Source: an uncultured Pseudomonadota bacterium
GTDB taxonomy: Bacteria > Pseudomonadota > Gammaproteobacteria > Burkholderiales > JALYOK01
Assembly (NCBI GenBank): GCA_902826775.1
Contig: CADEHE010000005.1
Span: 186,001-250,000 of the forward strand
Length of the DNA: 64,000 nt
Direction: 5' to 3'
The notes under the pieces were generated by a model. It saw nothing but the letters and a program-made list of their open reading frames with translations. It was not told the DNA's origin and searched no databases. The position numbers were made by a program, and so were the translations under genes. This document shows positions 52,692-61,767 of the stretch, one piece after another. Position 1 is the first letter of the stretch. Each line of letters begins with the position of its first letter.

Positions 52692-53624
52692 CTAGAATGC
52701 GACGTTGTTCTTGCCCTTCAACTTTAGTATCTGGCGTGCCTCATCCGGCGTGGCGATCTCCAGTGAGAGCGCTTCGATGATCGTGCGCACGCGCTTGACC
52801 TGATCGGCGTTGGTCTTGGCCAGCGTGCCCGGTCCGTCCCAGAGCGAATCTTCTAGGCCGACGCGCACGTTTCCGCCGAGCGCCGCCGACATGGTCGCGA
52901 TCGGAATCTGGTTGCGGCCGGCGCCGAGCACCGACCAGTAGTAGTCATTGCCGAACAAGCGATCCGCCGTGCGCTTCATCTGCACCACATCCTCGAAGTG
53001 CGGGCCGATCCCGCCAAGTATGCCGAATACGGACTGGATGAAAAGCGGCGGCTTGACGATGCCGCGCTCGAGGAAGTGCGCTGCGGTGTAAAGGTGGCCG
53101 ATGTCGTAGCACTCGATTTCGAAGCGCGTGTTATTGTCGCTGCACGAGTTCAGGATGTAGGCGATGTCCTTGAACGTGTTTTTGAAGACGCGGTCGTCGC
53201 TGCCTTCCAGATAAGGTTTCTCCCAGGCGTGCTTGAACTCCTTGAAACGTCCCAGCATCGGGTAGAGACCGAAGTTCATCGAACCCATGTTCAGAGAAGC
53301 CACTTCCGGCTTCAGTTGCAGCGCCGGTTGCAGGCGTTCCTCCACCGTCATGGTCGGTGCGCCGCCGGTGGTGAGATTGATGACCACGTCGGTGGCGGCT
53401 TTGATCTTCGGCAGGAATTCCCGGAACAGATTCGGATCTTGTGAGGGCGCACCGTCGCCGGGTTTGCGCGCGTGCAAGTGCACGATCGCCGCGCCCGCTT
53501 GAGCCGCGCCGATTGCCGCGGCTGCGATCTCGGCGGGGGTGACCGGCAAGTACGGCGACATGCTGGGCGTGTGGATCGCGCCCGTCACGGCGCAGGTGAT
53601 GATGACTTTGCGGTTGGCTGCCAT
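52692..53624 (-). CDS. BKACE-type beta-keto acid cleavage enzyme (DUF849)
   Basis: 310 residues from the ATG complementary to 53622-53624 (GAGG upstream); the open frame upstream is not protein-like. The BKACE zinc-site motif VHLHARKPGDG gives His49 and His51; INLTTGG, ASLNMGSMNF and CYDIGHLYTA follow. These enzymes cleave beta-keto acids with acetyl-CoA, giving acetoacetate and a CoA ester, as in 3-keto-5-aminohexanoate cleavage of lysine fermentation. Substrate of this one unknown. Followed on the same strand by a binding protein and ATPase, so perhaps the importer supplies its substrate. Confidence 0.88.
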   Translation of the reverse strand: MAANRKVIITCAVTGAIHTPSMSPYLPVTPAEIAAAAIGAAQAGAAIVHLHARKPGDGAPSQDPNLFREFLPKIKAATDVVINLTTGGAPTMTVEERLQPALQLKPEVASLNMGSMNFGLYPMLGRFKEFKHAWEKPYLEGSDDRVFKNTFKDIAYILNSCSDNNTRFEIECYDIGHLYTAAHFLERGIVKPPLFIQSVFGILGGIGPHFEDVVQMKRTADRLFGNDYYWSVLGAGRNQIPIATMSAALGGNVRVGLEDSLWDGPGTLAKTNADQVKRVRTIIEALSLEIATPDEARQILKLKGKNNVAF

Positions 53625-53684
53625 GGGATTACCTCGTTTTCTAGGCGTTAAGCACGCTATGATAGCGCGATCCAGGGAGAGAGC

Positions 53685-54830
53685 ATGGCCGACATATTCG
53701 TCAGTTACGCCAGCAGCGACCGCGAGCGCGTGGCCGGCTTGGTGCGGCGTTTGGAGCAACTGGGATTTACCGTGTGGTGGGATCGAGACATCGCGCACGG
53801 ACAGAACTACCACCGCGTCATCGAGCAAGCACTAGATGAGGCCAAGTGCGCGATCGTGGTGTGGTCGGCACAGTCAGTCAACTCGGAATGGGTGGTGAAT
53901 GAGGCATCAAGCGCGCGCAAGCGCAACGCGCTGGTGCCAGTGTTGCTCGAGGCGGTGGAAGCGCCGCTGGAATTTCGGCATTTGCAGACGGCGGATCTGC
54001 GCGAAGAGAACCCCAACGCCGAGCGCGAGTACGAGAAACTCAAACGCAGCGTGCGGCAGATCGTCGGCAGTGCATCCCCGCGCGCCGTTGCGGGCGCGTT
54101 CACGCAGGAAACGGCGAATGTGAAAGCGAAGTCGTTCTGGCAGACGCCGATCGGTTGGGCCATTGGCGCCGGCGTGCTGCTGCTCGGGCTGGCCGCATTG
54201 CTCGCCGCATTGAAGCAAATCGGCTGGCTAGGTCAGTCGCAGACAAGCGACAAAGTAAGCATGCCGCCGGGCACCGCGCCGGCCGAAGTGCAATCCGTCC
54301 CGCCGGCTGCTGCACAGTCTCCCGCCGGCGCGGCAGACCCCGCTGCCGACGCAGAGCCAACTAGCGCGGCGAGCGGCGCTTCGGCAGCTAAAGCCGCTGT
54401 GAACGAGCGCGTCAATTTGCTCGACCCCGAGCAGGGTGCACAGATCGTCGCTGCGGGCGAAGAAGGTTGGCGCCGAATTCTCGAAGCGAAACAGCCCGTT
54501 TGCGTGATCATCAGCGGTCAGACTTTTGCAGTGGTAGCGCTACGCAACGAGCAACCGACGCGGATCGATACGCTCGCCGTGCACGTCGACGCGCAGTCCA
54601 GCTACAACCTAAAGACCCTTGTACTGTTCGCAGCTGACGCCGAGCGCGGGCCGTTCAAGCAGATCGGCGAATTCGAGATCCCCAACTACAAGAACATGCG
54701 CTCGCCCTTCCACGAGTTCAAATTTGAAGCGACCACAGCGCGCTTCGTGAAGTTGCATATCGCGAACTTCGTTCATGGCGATGCGCCGAATGGGAACGTC
54801 TGCACGATGCGCTTGCTGGGGGTGAATTGA
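53685..54830 (+). CDS. TIR - transmembrane - discoidin-like domain protein
   Basis: 381 residues; AGGGAGAGAG lies just before the ATG. Residues 1-127 are a TIR domain: DIFVSYASSDRERVAGLVRRLEQLGFTVWWDRDI, IVVWSAQSVNSEWVVNEASSA, and Glu73 at the position of the catalytic glutamate of TIR NADases. One membrane helix (about 154-176) follows, then a long Ala/Pro-rich linker (about 190-245). The C-terminal 100 residues (about 280-381) follow the F5/8 type C or discoidin pattern: SYNLKTLVLFAADAERGPFKQIGEFEI, then FEATTARFVKLHIANFVHG. The topology predicts TIR in the cytoplasm and the binding domain outside. It stands alone, with no obvious defence partners beside it. Confidence 0.8.
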   Translation: MADIFVSYASSDRERVAGLVRRLEQLGFTVWWDRDIAHGQNYHRVIEQALDEAKCAIVVWSAQSVNSEWVVNEASSARKRNALVPVLLEAVEAPLEFRHLQTADLREENPNAEREYEKLKRSVRQIVGSASPRAVAGAFTQETANVKAKSFWQTPIGWAIGAGVLLLGLAALLAALKQIGWLGQSQTSDKVSMPPGTAPAEVQSVPPAAAQSPAGAADPAADAEPTSAASGASAAKAAVNERVNLLDPEQGAQIVAAGEEGWRRILEAKQPVCVIISGQTFAVVALRNEQPTRIDTLAVHVDAQSSYNLKTLVLFAADAERGPFKQIGEFEIPNYKNMRSPFHEFKFEATTARFVKLHIANFVHGDAPNGNVCTMRLLGVN

Positions 54831-55121
54831 GCGTTTCGTTAGCGATACTGGTTTGGAGATACTGTTAAAGATGAGATCAAGCGCGATTTGCCACTTATAC
54901 CTAATGACAGTATGCGTCGCACGCGCACTCACTACGCTAAGCTATTGAGAGTTACACAAATCCGTGACGCTTTGCCGTCGTCCTAGCGCAAGCGGGGATC
55001 CATGCGGCGTCCGAGAGGGTATGGATTTCCGCTGGAGCGCGCCCTCGAGTGCTTGAATCGAGGCGGGAATGACGGGTCTTCGTCTCGCGTTGTCACGAAC
55101 TACCTAGACGCCATAGGCAGC

Positions 55122-55907
55122 TTACGAGAGCGTAACTTCGACCGCCCCGAACGCACCAAAATCGGCGCGCACATAGCTGCCGACTTTAATCGTGACCGGC
55201 ACCACGCTTGTCCCGGTGGTGACGATCTGCCCGGCACGCAGCGCGCGCCCGTTGGCGGCAAGTTCGTTCGCGATCCACGTCAGGGCGATGCGCGGATCGC
55301 CCAGCACATTAGCGCCGCCGCCTTGCTGTATAAGCTGCGCGTCGACGTAAGCGCTCACGGCATGCTTGCTCAGATCCACCGCGCGCCAATCGGCTGCGAC
55401 AGCTTCTCCGAGAACGAAATAGTTCGCACACGCGCAGTCGGCGAGAAGCTGCGGTGCGCCGGCGTGGACGAAATCGGCATAGCGCGAATCCGGCAGTTCG
55501 ATGGCGGGATGCAGCGCATCCACCGCCGCCATCACTTCTTCCTGTGTATAGCGCGCAGCACGCGCCGGCAGATCGCGCGCTAAGCGAAACGCGAACTCCG
55601 CTTCGGCTACGCACATGAGACTGTTGCCGAGCGGTACAGTGGCCCCGTTGCGGTGTAGCCGCGCGGCGAGCAGCGCACCCGCCAACGGGCCATCGACGCC
55701 GATGTGTTTTTGTCCCGCCGCGCTGGTGGCAGCGATTTTCCAGCCGAATACCGCTTGGTGCGACTGCGCGACCAGCTCGTCTTGAATGGCGTAACCCTCT
55801 GCACGGGTCGCGGGCCGGCAGGATTCGGGCAATGCTTCGATGCGGCGTTGCGCGTGCCAGGCGCCGAGCAATATTTCCGCAGCTTGTTTGATCTGAGTCG
55901 AATTCAT
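55122..55907 (-). CDS. 2-keto-4-pentenoate hydratase-like protein
   Basis: 261 residues with the MhpD/XylJ fold: GYAIQDELVAQSHQAVFGWKIAATSAAGQKHIGVDGPLAGALL near the N-terminus, a CVAEAEFAFRLARDLP metal-ligand region (Glu) and ALHPAIELPDSR (Glu). It hydrates 2-keto-4-pentenoate-type intermediates from meta-cleavage of aromatics. Only this gene of such a pathway is seen here, so a related hydrolase role (such as in FAH-like decarboxylation) is possible. Confidence 0.85.
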   Translation of the reverse strand: MNSTQIKQAAEILLGAWHAQRRIEALPESCRPATRAEGYAIQDELVAQSHQAVFGWKIAATSAAGQKHIGVDGPLAGALLAARLHRNGATVPLGNSLMCVAEAEFAFRLARDLPARAARYTQEEVMAAVDALHPAIELPDSRYADFVHAGAPQLLADCACANYFVLGEAVAADWRAVDLSKHAVSAYVDAQLIQQGGGANVLGDPRIALTWIANELAANGRALRAGQIVTTGTSVVPVTIKVGSYVRADFGAFGAVEVTLS

Positions 55908-55943
55908 ATAGCGGACATGCGATTGAAGTTCGCTATTCTAGCG

Positions 55944-56525
55944 CTATGCCGCCGCGCGAGGGCACTGCAAAGACATAGAAAACTGACACAGCGTCGCATC
56001 GGCGGGATCGCTGCGCACATGCGCCCCTAATTTGCGCACAAGATGCAGCATCGGCGCATTGCTGGCGAGCACAGCGCCGGTGCCGCGTGCGAGACCGGCG
56101 GCGTTCGCGTAGCCCGCGAGCATGGTTAGCAGTTTCTCGCCGAGCCCCAAGCGCTGCCACCGGTCGGCGATCACCAAGGCTAGCTCGGCACAGCCGTGGT
56201 TCGCGTCCTTAACGTAGTGCGCGGCGCCGATTTGCATCTCGACGCCGCCCACCGTCACTGTTGCGATGAGCGCCATGGTGCGGCGAGGCTCTGTGCGGGT
56301 GAGGTACGCCAGTTCCTCGCTGCGCAGGCGTCGCGCCGAACAGAAACGCCGATAGCGCGAAAGTGGAGACAACTGATCGAAGAAAGCGCGCGCCAGCGCG
56401 ATATCCGCTGCGCGCGCGGGACGCAGCACGATCGCCCGGCCGTCGCGGCAGTGCCAGGTCTGCGGGTTGCAGATGCGCAGCCGGTCCGTGCCGCGCCGAT
56501 CAGAAGCTAACGCAAGTCGGCTCAT
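55944..56525 (-). CDS. GNAT-family acetyltransferase
   Basis: 193 residues from the ATG complementary to 56523-56525; an in-frame start 23 codons upstream would run further into the DUF3574 gene. The GNAT acetyl-CoA site is present as ELALVIADRWQRLGLGEKLLTML, with RPARAADIALARAFFDQLSPLSRYRRF near the N-terminus, a wording common in GNAT domains of protein lysine acetyltransferases. Overlaps the DUF3574 gene by 26 bases, so they are cotranscribed. Target unknown. Confidence 0.82.
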   Translation of the reverse strand: MSRLALASDRRGTDRLRICNPQTWHCRDGRAIVLRPARAADIALARAFFDQLSPLSRYRRFCSARRLRSEELAYLTRTEPRRTMALIATVTVGGVEMQIGAAHYVKDANHGCAELALVIADRWQRLGLGEKLLTMLAGYANAAGLARGTGAVLASNAPMLHLVRKLGAHVRSDPADATLCQFSMSLQCPRAAA

Positions 56526-56961
56526 CGATGCGCAGCACTGACTCCTGCTGGAACATGCCTTTGTACTCGTTGCGAATCGAATCGACCGCGGCACTTGCTT
56601 GCCGGCCGAATGGGTAGAGCAAAATCAGCAGCTTCGAGCCCTCCTGCACGATAGAACCGGCGGCGTTGCGAAACTGGCCTTTGCCGGAGAGCAGCGTTAG
56701 GCCGTCGGGAAAGCGCGGCGTCACTTGTGTATCGATGAAGTTTTGGAACTCCGCTTCGCTGATGTCCGGCGCGCCGGTTCGGCTCAGACCGAAGAAAAGC
56801 TCCGTTCGGGCAAAGAGTTCGCTGTTAGTTTGTTTGCAAAAGAGGCGTTCGCTGTGCGGTGTCCGCTCACGTTCTGGGTCAGCGTCGCGCGCCTGCGCCG
56901 GGTTAATCAGAACAGCGGTGGCTAAAACAAAGAGCAAGAAGGTACGAGAAAATGAGTTCAC
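56500..56961 (-). CDS. DUF3574 exported protein
   Basis: 153 residues. A signal peptide ends near residue 25 (AQA-R). The mature part matches DUF3574: CKQTNSELFARTELFFGLSRTGAPDISEAEFQNFIDTQVTPRFPDGLTLLSGKGQFRN and KLLILLYPFG. The family is exported and of unknown function; one cysteine pair (LFCKQ and PTCVSF) may form a disulfide. Its 3' end overlaps the acetyltransferase start. Confidence 0.85.
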   Translation of the reverse strand: MNSFSRTFLLFVLATAVLINPAQARDADPERERTPHSERLFCKQTNSELFARTELFFGLSRTGAPDISEAEFQNFIDTQVTPRFPDGLTLLSGKGQFRNAAGSIVQEGSKLLILLYPFGRQASAAVDSIRNEYKGMFQQESVLRIDEPTCVSF

Positions 56962-57010
56962 GGATGACTCCTATCGGAAACTGTGTTTGCGATCACATTG
57001 ATACATACAA

Positions 57011-57727
57011 TCATGCGCCGGACTTACTCAGCGATTGATTGGCAAACCGTGTCACATAGAGCTTGGTGTTGTCCTGCGTTACGGCAAGGCCGCGCGGTTG
57101 AAAGCGGCGGTCGCGGTTCGGATCGTTGCTGAGGCTGTTGCGCACATCGACGTGGCCGATGATTTTGTTGAGCTTGGCATCGATGACGGTGATGGTGTCT
57201 TGCCCACTGTTGGCGACAAACACGCGCTTGCCGTCGGGCGAAGCGACGATGTTCCACGGCTCCGCCCCGGTAGTGATGTGGCTGTTCTTGCCGGCTTGGC
57301 GGTCGACCTCAGCGGAAAAACTGCTTGCGTTCTTGATCTTTATGACAGTCACACTACTTGCTGCATTGGCGACATAGGCATAGCTGTTGGACGGATCGAG
57401 CGCCACACTTTCGGGCTCATCGCCGACTTTAATGTTGGCAACCGGCACGTTCGTGCCGGTGCAAATCACCGACACGCTGTCGTCGCCGGGATTGACCGAC
57501 CAGACCAGCGTGTTGTCCGCCGACATCGCGATCGGACTCGAATGGGTCGGGCGACTAAAGGCGCCGCCGCTGGCCGCTTGCGCGAGATCCGCCGGCAGCA
57601 GCGAGGCACCGGTAAACCGGCCTGCAACCGCTGCCGCCGCGTAGAACGACGGACGGCTCCGGCAGCGCACGAGGTCAAGCGCATCCAAGGCGGCGGCGCG
57701 GTTCGTATATCTGTTGCGAAGTTTCAT
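57011..57727 (-). CDS. YVTN-type beta-propeller protein, probably truncated
   Basis: 238 residues from the ATG complementary to 57725-57727. The first 70 residues are a leader-like piece in which a weak hydrophobic stretch (SFYAAAAVAGRFTGASLLPADLAQA) could be a degraded signal. Then come YVTN repeats: SPIAMSADNTLVWSVNPGDDSVSVI, VGDEPESVALDPSNSYAYVANAASSVTVI, AEPWNIVASPDGKRVFVANSGQDTITVID and PRGLAVTQDNTKLYVTRF. A propeller normally has seven blades; only about four are here and the end (ANQSLSKSGA) is abrupt. I think it has lost its C-terminal half. Confidence 0.65.
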   Translation of the reverse strand: MKLRNRYTNRAAALDALDLVRCRSRPSFYAAAAVAGRFTGASLLPADLAQAASGGAFSRPTHSSPIAMSADNTLVWSVNPGDDSVSVICTGTNVPVANIKVGDEPESVALDPSNSYAYVANAASSVTVIKIKNASSFSAEVDRQAGKNSHITTGAEPWNIVASPDGKRVFVANSGQDTITVIDAKLNKIIGHVDVRNSLSNDPNRDRRFQPRGLAVTQDNTKLYVTRFANQSLSKSGA

Positions 57728-57987
57728 GCCGATTCTCCATGGTTGAGGGACATCCAATCCATCGCCGGCTACCGGGTCACGCGGTAATGGCGCGTGCGCA
57801 GTCGGGTAGCGTGAATGTAGGCAACAGTTGCGATGGTTCAAAGCGGGAATAGCCGATAAATCGGTAGGGAATTCCTTACGCACAGGCGTTCGATGAACCT
57901 TCGGCGCTGCGCTGGGAAGCACAGTCGGGAAGAACAACCACTCAACGCCCTACCTCGCAGCTTCCACTGTTCACTCAAGGAGTAACA

Positions 57988-58665
57988 ATGAACGCGCAAT
58001 CTCGTGCATTAACTCGCAATGCTCTCTCTACTTTCGCGGCGGCACTCGGCGCCGCTGTGACGCTAACCGGTGCCGCAACCAGCGTGCAAGCGTTCGATAC
58101 TTTGCAATGCAACAAGAGCGGCAAAGCTTGCCGTTTCAACATGGTGCGCAATGCGACATTGCCAGCGACTTGCTTGCCGAATGCCACAGCAAGGGTCAAG
58201 ATCAGGTCCGGCGGTCCAACCGAACTCATGAGAGTCGAGGTCGACGGTTTGCGTCCCAACACCGACTATGATTTCTTCTTGACGCAAGTGCCGAAGGCCC
58301 CGTTCGGCCTATCTTGGTATCAAGGCGACATCGAAACGGACGCGTACGGACACGGCGAGCAAACATTCGAAGGCCGCTTCAACGAAGAAGCTTTCATCGT
58401 CGCCATACCCGCTAACGCGCAGCCAGTGGCCCCGCAAGTGCATAGCAATCAATTTCCCGATGCGGTATTCGGCCAGACGACGCAAGTTGGCCCGATCCAC
58501 ACTTTCCATCTAGGATTGTGGTTCAACTCGCCCACGGACGCTGCAAACTCAGGTTGCGGTGGCGCAGTAACGCCGTTCAACGGCGAGCACAACGCGGGCG
58601 TGCAAATTCTCAACACCAGCAATTTCGCCGATCAACAAGGCCCCTTGTTTTTCATTAAACCGTAA
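57988..58665 (+). CDS. Exported protein of unknown function
   Basis: 225 residues; GGAG lies eight bases before the ATG. The signal peptide ends near residue 35 (VQA-F). Four cysteines in the mature part (LQCNKSGKACRF, ATCLPN and SGCGGA) suggest disulfides. A beta-rich segment (TELMRVEVDGLRPNTDYDFFLTQVP) reads like a fibronectin-type or adhesion fold. No known family. Stands alone, divergent from the propeller gene. Confidence 0.6.
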   Translation: MNAQSRALTRNALSTFAAALGAAVTLTGAATSVQAFDTLQCNKSGKACRFNMVRNATLPATCLPNATARVKIRSGGPTELMRVEVDGLRPNTDYDFFLTQVPKAPFGLSWYQGDIETDAYGHGEQTFEGRFNEEAFIVAIPANAQPVAPQVHSNQFPDAVFGQTTQVGPIHTFHLGLWFNSPTDAANSGCGGAVTPFNGEHNAGVQILNTSNFADQQGPLFFIKP

Positions 58666-58699
58666 TCTCTACGGGGGCTGAGCCTTTCTCGGGAGTTTG

Positions 58700-58726
58700 C
58701 TCGCGATCGCCTAGCGCGGTCGCGAG
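58700..58726 (+). terminator. Possible hairpin after exported-protein gene
   Basis: A 7-bp stem (CTCGCGA / TCGCGAG) with a 13-base loop that itself can pair (CGC/GCG). No T-run follows, so it is a weak, perhaps factor-dependent terminator. It lies 34 bases after the stop. Confidence 0.35.
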
Positions 58727-58843
58727 AGAGCGCGCTTGCATGACTCGTCGTACACGTCCTAGTGCAACGCCCTAGTGCACGCATTGGCGCGTAGTTGAGA
58801 GCGGCGTATCATTGAGCGCTGCAAACCCGCGCTAGACCCAGCC

Positions 58844-60577
58844 ATGCACGATCTCGTCATTCGCGCCGGTACCGTTGTCGACGGCTCCGGCCGCGCGCCT
58901 TTCACCGCCGATATTGCGATCGACAACGGCATCATCACTACCGTCGGCCGCGTCAATGAGCCGGCGCGACGCGCATTGGATGCGGACGGTTTGCTCGTTA
59001 CGCCTGGCTTTGTCGATGTCCACACGCATTACGACGGTCAAGCGAATTGGGACCCGCTGCTCACGCCGAGTTGCTGGCATGGCGTCACCACGGCGGTCAT
59101 GGGCAACTGCGGCGTTGGCTTCGCGCCGATGCAACGCGATCGGCGCGAGTTTCTGATCGAGATGATGGAAGGCGTGGAAGATATTCCCGGTTCGGTGCTG
59201 GCTGAAGGTGTCGACTGGGATTGGGAGAGTTTTCCCGAATATCTCGATGCGCTGGAAAGCAAACCGCGCATCATGGACCTCGGTGCGCAGTTGCCGCACG
59301 CTGCGTTGCGCTACTACGTCATGGGCGAACGCGGCGCGAAGCGCGAGGCGGCGAATGAGCAAGACCTAACGCGCATGGCCATGCTGACCGAGCAAGCGCT
59401 GCGCGCCGGCGCGCTCGGCCTGACCACTTCGCGTACGCTGGTGCATAAGACCGCGCGTGGCGAATACGTGCCCAACTACGGCGCGGCGGCGCGAGAGCTG
59501 CAAGCGCTCGCTGCAGGGGTAAAGCGTGCGGGATGCGGCGTGCTGCAACTGCTTTCTGACTTCAGCGAGATCGATGCGGAGTTCGATTTGCTGTGTGATT
59601 GGATTGCCGCGAGCGGCGGGCGTCCGCTGTCATTTACGCTGGTGCAGCGCTGGGAGACGCCGCAGCAGTGGCGGCGTTTACTCGAGCGCATTGAGCAAGC
59701 GCAGGCGCGCGGCATGCAGGTGCGCGGGCAAGTCGCGCCGCGCGCAATCGGCCTCATTCTTGGCTTGCAGGCGACCTTGCATCCGTTCATGACCAAGCCG
59801 AGCTACCTGGAGATTGCCGAGCTACCGATTGCCGAACGCGTCGCGCGGATGCGCGATCCGGCCGTGCGTGCGCGCATTCTGGCGGAACCGTTCGACGCGT
59901 TACCCGGCCGCATCCCCGCGTTTATCGTCGAAGTGCTCGCGCGGCTCGATCGCGTCTATGCGCTCGGAGATCCCCCCGACTACGAACCGCCGCCGCAAGC
60001 AAGTGTGGCCGCGCGCGCCGCATGCGCAGGCCGTGATCCCTTGGAACTCATGTACGACTTGCTTTTGGCGCGCGATGGGCGTGAGTTGCTTTTCGCGCCC
60101 GCGGCGAATTACAACGACGGCGACTACGAAGCAACGCTCGCCATGCTGCGCCATCCGCACACGGTGGTCGGCTTGGGCGACGGCGGCGCGCATTGCGGCT
60201 CCATTTGCGACGGCGGCTTTCCCACCTATTTGCTCACCCACTGGACACGCGACCGCACGCGCGGCCAGCGCTTATCGATCGAGTTCGCGGTCAATCGCTA
60301 CACGCGCGCGCCAGCAGAGTTAATCGGTCTGCGCGACCGCGGCTTGCTCGCACCGGGAATGAAGGCGGATGTGAATATCATCAATCACGCCGACCTGCGG
60401 CTCACACCGCCAGTCATCGTGCATGACTTGCCGGCAGGCGGGCGGCGTTTGATGCAGACGGCGCAGGGTTATGTTGCGACCATCGTCTCGGGTGAAGTCG
60501 TCATCGAGAACGACCGGCACACCGGCGCCTTGCCTGGCAAGCTGCTGCGCGGCGGACGCGCGGGCCCGCGAATTTGA
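58844..60577 (+). CDS. N-acyl-D-amino-acid deacylase (amidohydrolase family)
   Basis: 577 residues, the usual length for D-aminoacylases. The metal site is [15 protein letters not shown] (His-x-His) followed by [16 protein letters not shown]. Later come [16 protein letters not shown], a [27 protein letters not shown] active-site segment, and [38 protein letters not shown] with the C-terminal beta-sandwich. It removes acyl groups from N-acyl-D-amino acids or related N-carbamoyl and hydantoin-type compounds. Substrate uncertain, single gene. Confidence 0.88.
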   Translation: MHDLVIRAGTVVDGSGRAPFTADIAIDNGIITTVGRVNEPARRALDADGLLVTPGFVDVHTHYDGQANWDPLLTPSCWHGVTTAVMGNCGVGFAPMQRDRREFLIEMMEGVEDIPGSVLAEGVDWDWESFPEYLDALESKPRIMDLGAQLPHAALRYYVMGERGAKREAANEQDLTRMAMLTEQALRAGALGLTTSRTLVHKTARGEYVPNYGAAARELQALAAGVKRAGCGVLQLLSDFSEIDAEFDLLCDWIAASGGRPLSFTLVQRWETPQQWRRLLERIEQAQARGMQVRGQVAPRAIGLILGLQATLHPFMTKPSYLEIAELPIAERVARMRDPAVRARILAEPFDALPGRIPAFIVEVLARLDRVYALGDPPDYEPPPQASVAARAACAGRDPLELMYDLLLARDGRELLFAPAANYNDGDYEATLAMLRHPHTVVGLGDGGAHCGSICDGGFPTYLLTHWTRDRTRGQRLSIEFAVNRYTRAPAELIGLRDRGLLAPGMKADVNIINHADLRLTPPVIVHDLPAGGRRLMQTAQGYVATIVSGEVVIENDRHTGALPGKLLRGGRAGPRI

Positions 60578-60880
60578 CTGCGTAGTCAGATGTCATGGGT
60601 CGGTGCGCGTAAGGGTAAGGCCATTGAGTGCAACAAGATCGGGGTTAGATCAAAAAGCTGCGGAGTTCTTTGGCATAGCGTTGACGCTCACAGCTTGGGC
60701 CGCGTTCTTGTCGAATGAGTTTACACAGTCAAGTTCTAGGGGCGATGCTATTGCACTGCCCTTTCCACTCTTTCTCAAATGAATTCAAAGGCTAAAGCGC
60801 CAACGTAGCGCATTCGGCCGGTACATGGTATAGAAGCTGCTTAAGATCGTGGCAGCGCTCTTTTCCTGGAGAAAAAAATC
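60578..60880. other. Intergenic region with promoter of the PEP-CTERM gene
   Basis: 303 bases. Nothing coding was recognised. The last 15 bases hold a ribosome site (TGGAGAAAAAAATC) before the ATG at 60881, so the promoter of that gene should lie within the region. Confidence 0.5.
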
Positions 60881-61681
60881 ATGTCGAACAAACTAACGAG
60901 AACCGCATCAATCGCTCTTGCCGCCGCAGTCGCACTCGGCAGCTTGTCCGTCAACGCCGCGCCCTACTTCTGGACCGACTGGACCGGCGGCGATCTCGAC
61001 TCCGGCGCCGGGTTCCGGGGGCAGGGCACGATTACGACTGCCAGCTCAACCGTCACAGTAACTTATACCAACGCGAACGGCATAGGCTTCTATCAACCGA
61101 GCGGCGGCACGGACTATTACACCGGCGGCGCTGGCGCGACCTCGCCCTACACCAGCGCGCAAGTCGACAACCGCCCGACCGGCAGCGACATCGTTGCGCT
61201 GCGATTTGCGGGCTCGCAGACTTTGCAGTTCTCGGAAGCCATCGCTAATCCAGTGTTCGCGTTCGTCAGCCTGAACGGCAATGGCTACGCGTTCGATCAG
61301 GATTTCGAGATATTGAGCTTGGGCGGTGTTGGAGGCAACGCCTGCGGTTTCTGGGGCTGCGGCGGGGCGGAAAAGGTTGTGGTCAATCTCGGTGCCGCTA
61401 CCGAGTATCAGCTCAATAGCAATAACGTCGGCGGTACCGAACCGCACGGCGTCATTCGCTTCCTCGGCACATTCAGCACGCTTACGTGGCGTAGTTCATC
61501 GAATGAGTTTTGGAATGGCTTCACCGTTGGCGTTCAGGGCACGGCCGTGGATGTTTGCGTGACGGACCCAACCTTGCCCGGATGCAACAATGGCGGCGGC
61601 AACGGTGTTCCAGCGCCGGCAACGCTTGCACTGATCGCGCTCGGATTGGCAGGCTTGCGGCTGAATGCACGGCGCAGATAG
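60881..61681 (+). CDS. PEP-CTERM-type exported protein
   Basis: 266 residues. A signal peptide ends near residue 26 (VNA-A). The C-terminus has the short sorting pattern VPAPATLALIALGLAGLRLNARRR: proline motif, helix and arginine tail. The mature part (about 27-240) is rich in Gly, Ser, Thr and Asn (TDWTGGDLDSGAGFRGQGTITTASSTVTVTYTNANGIGFYQPSGG) and is likely a beta-sandwich surface protein. It carries a CGFWGCGG motif and a CVTDPTLPGCNNGGGNG linker before the sorting signal. Exported and presumably processed by exosortase. Confidence 0.8.
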   Translation: MSNKLTRTASIALAAAVALGSLSVNAAPYFWTDWTGGDLDSGAGFRGQGTITTASSTVTVTYTNANGIGFYQPSGGTDYYTGGAGATSPYTSAQVDNRPTGSDIVALRFAGSQTLQFSEAIANPVFAFVSLNGNGYAFDQDFEILSLGGVGGNACGFWGCGGAEKVVVNLGAATEYQLNSNNVGGTEPHGVIRFLGTFSTLTWRSSSNEFWNGFTVGVQGTAVDVCVTDPTLPGCNNGGGNGVPAPATLALIALGLAGLRLNARRR

Positions 61682-61705
61682 AAAGGTTGCCGCGAAAGAC
61701 GTTGC

Positions 61706-61739
61706 AAAAAACAAACCCGCTGCGGCGGGTTTGTTTTTT
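61706..61739. terminator. Strong bidirectional terminator
   Basis: A perfect 15-bp stem (arms AAAAAACAAACCCGC and its complement GCGGGTTTGTTTTTT) with a 4-base loop. It serves the PEP-CTERM gene on the plus strand, and its symmetry would also stop the convergent dehydratase transcript coming from the other side. Confidence 0.92.
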
Positions 61740-61767
61740 GCGTGGAGGCGTGGCAGGTTCCTCTACA

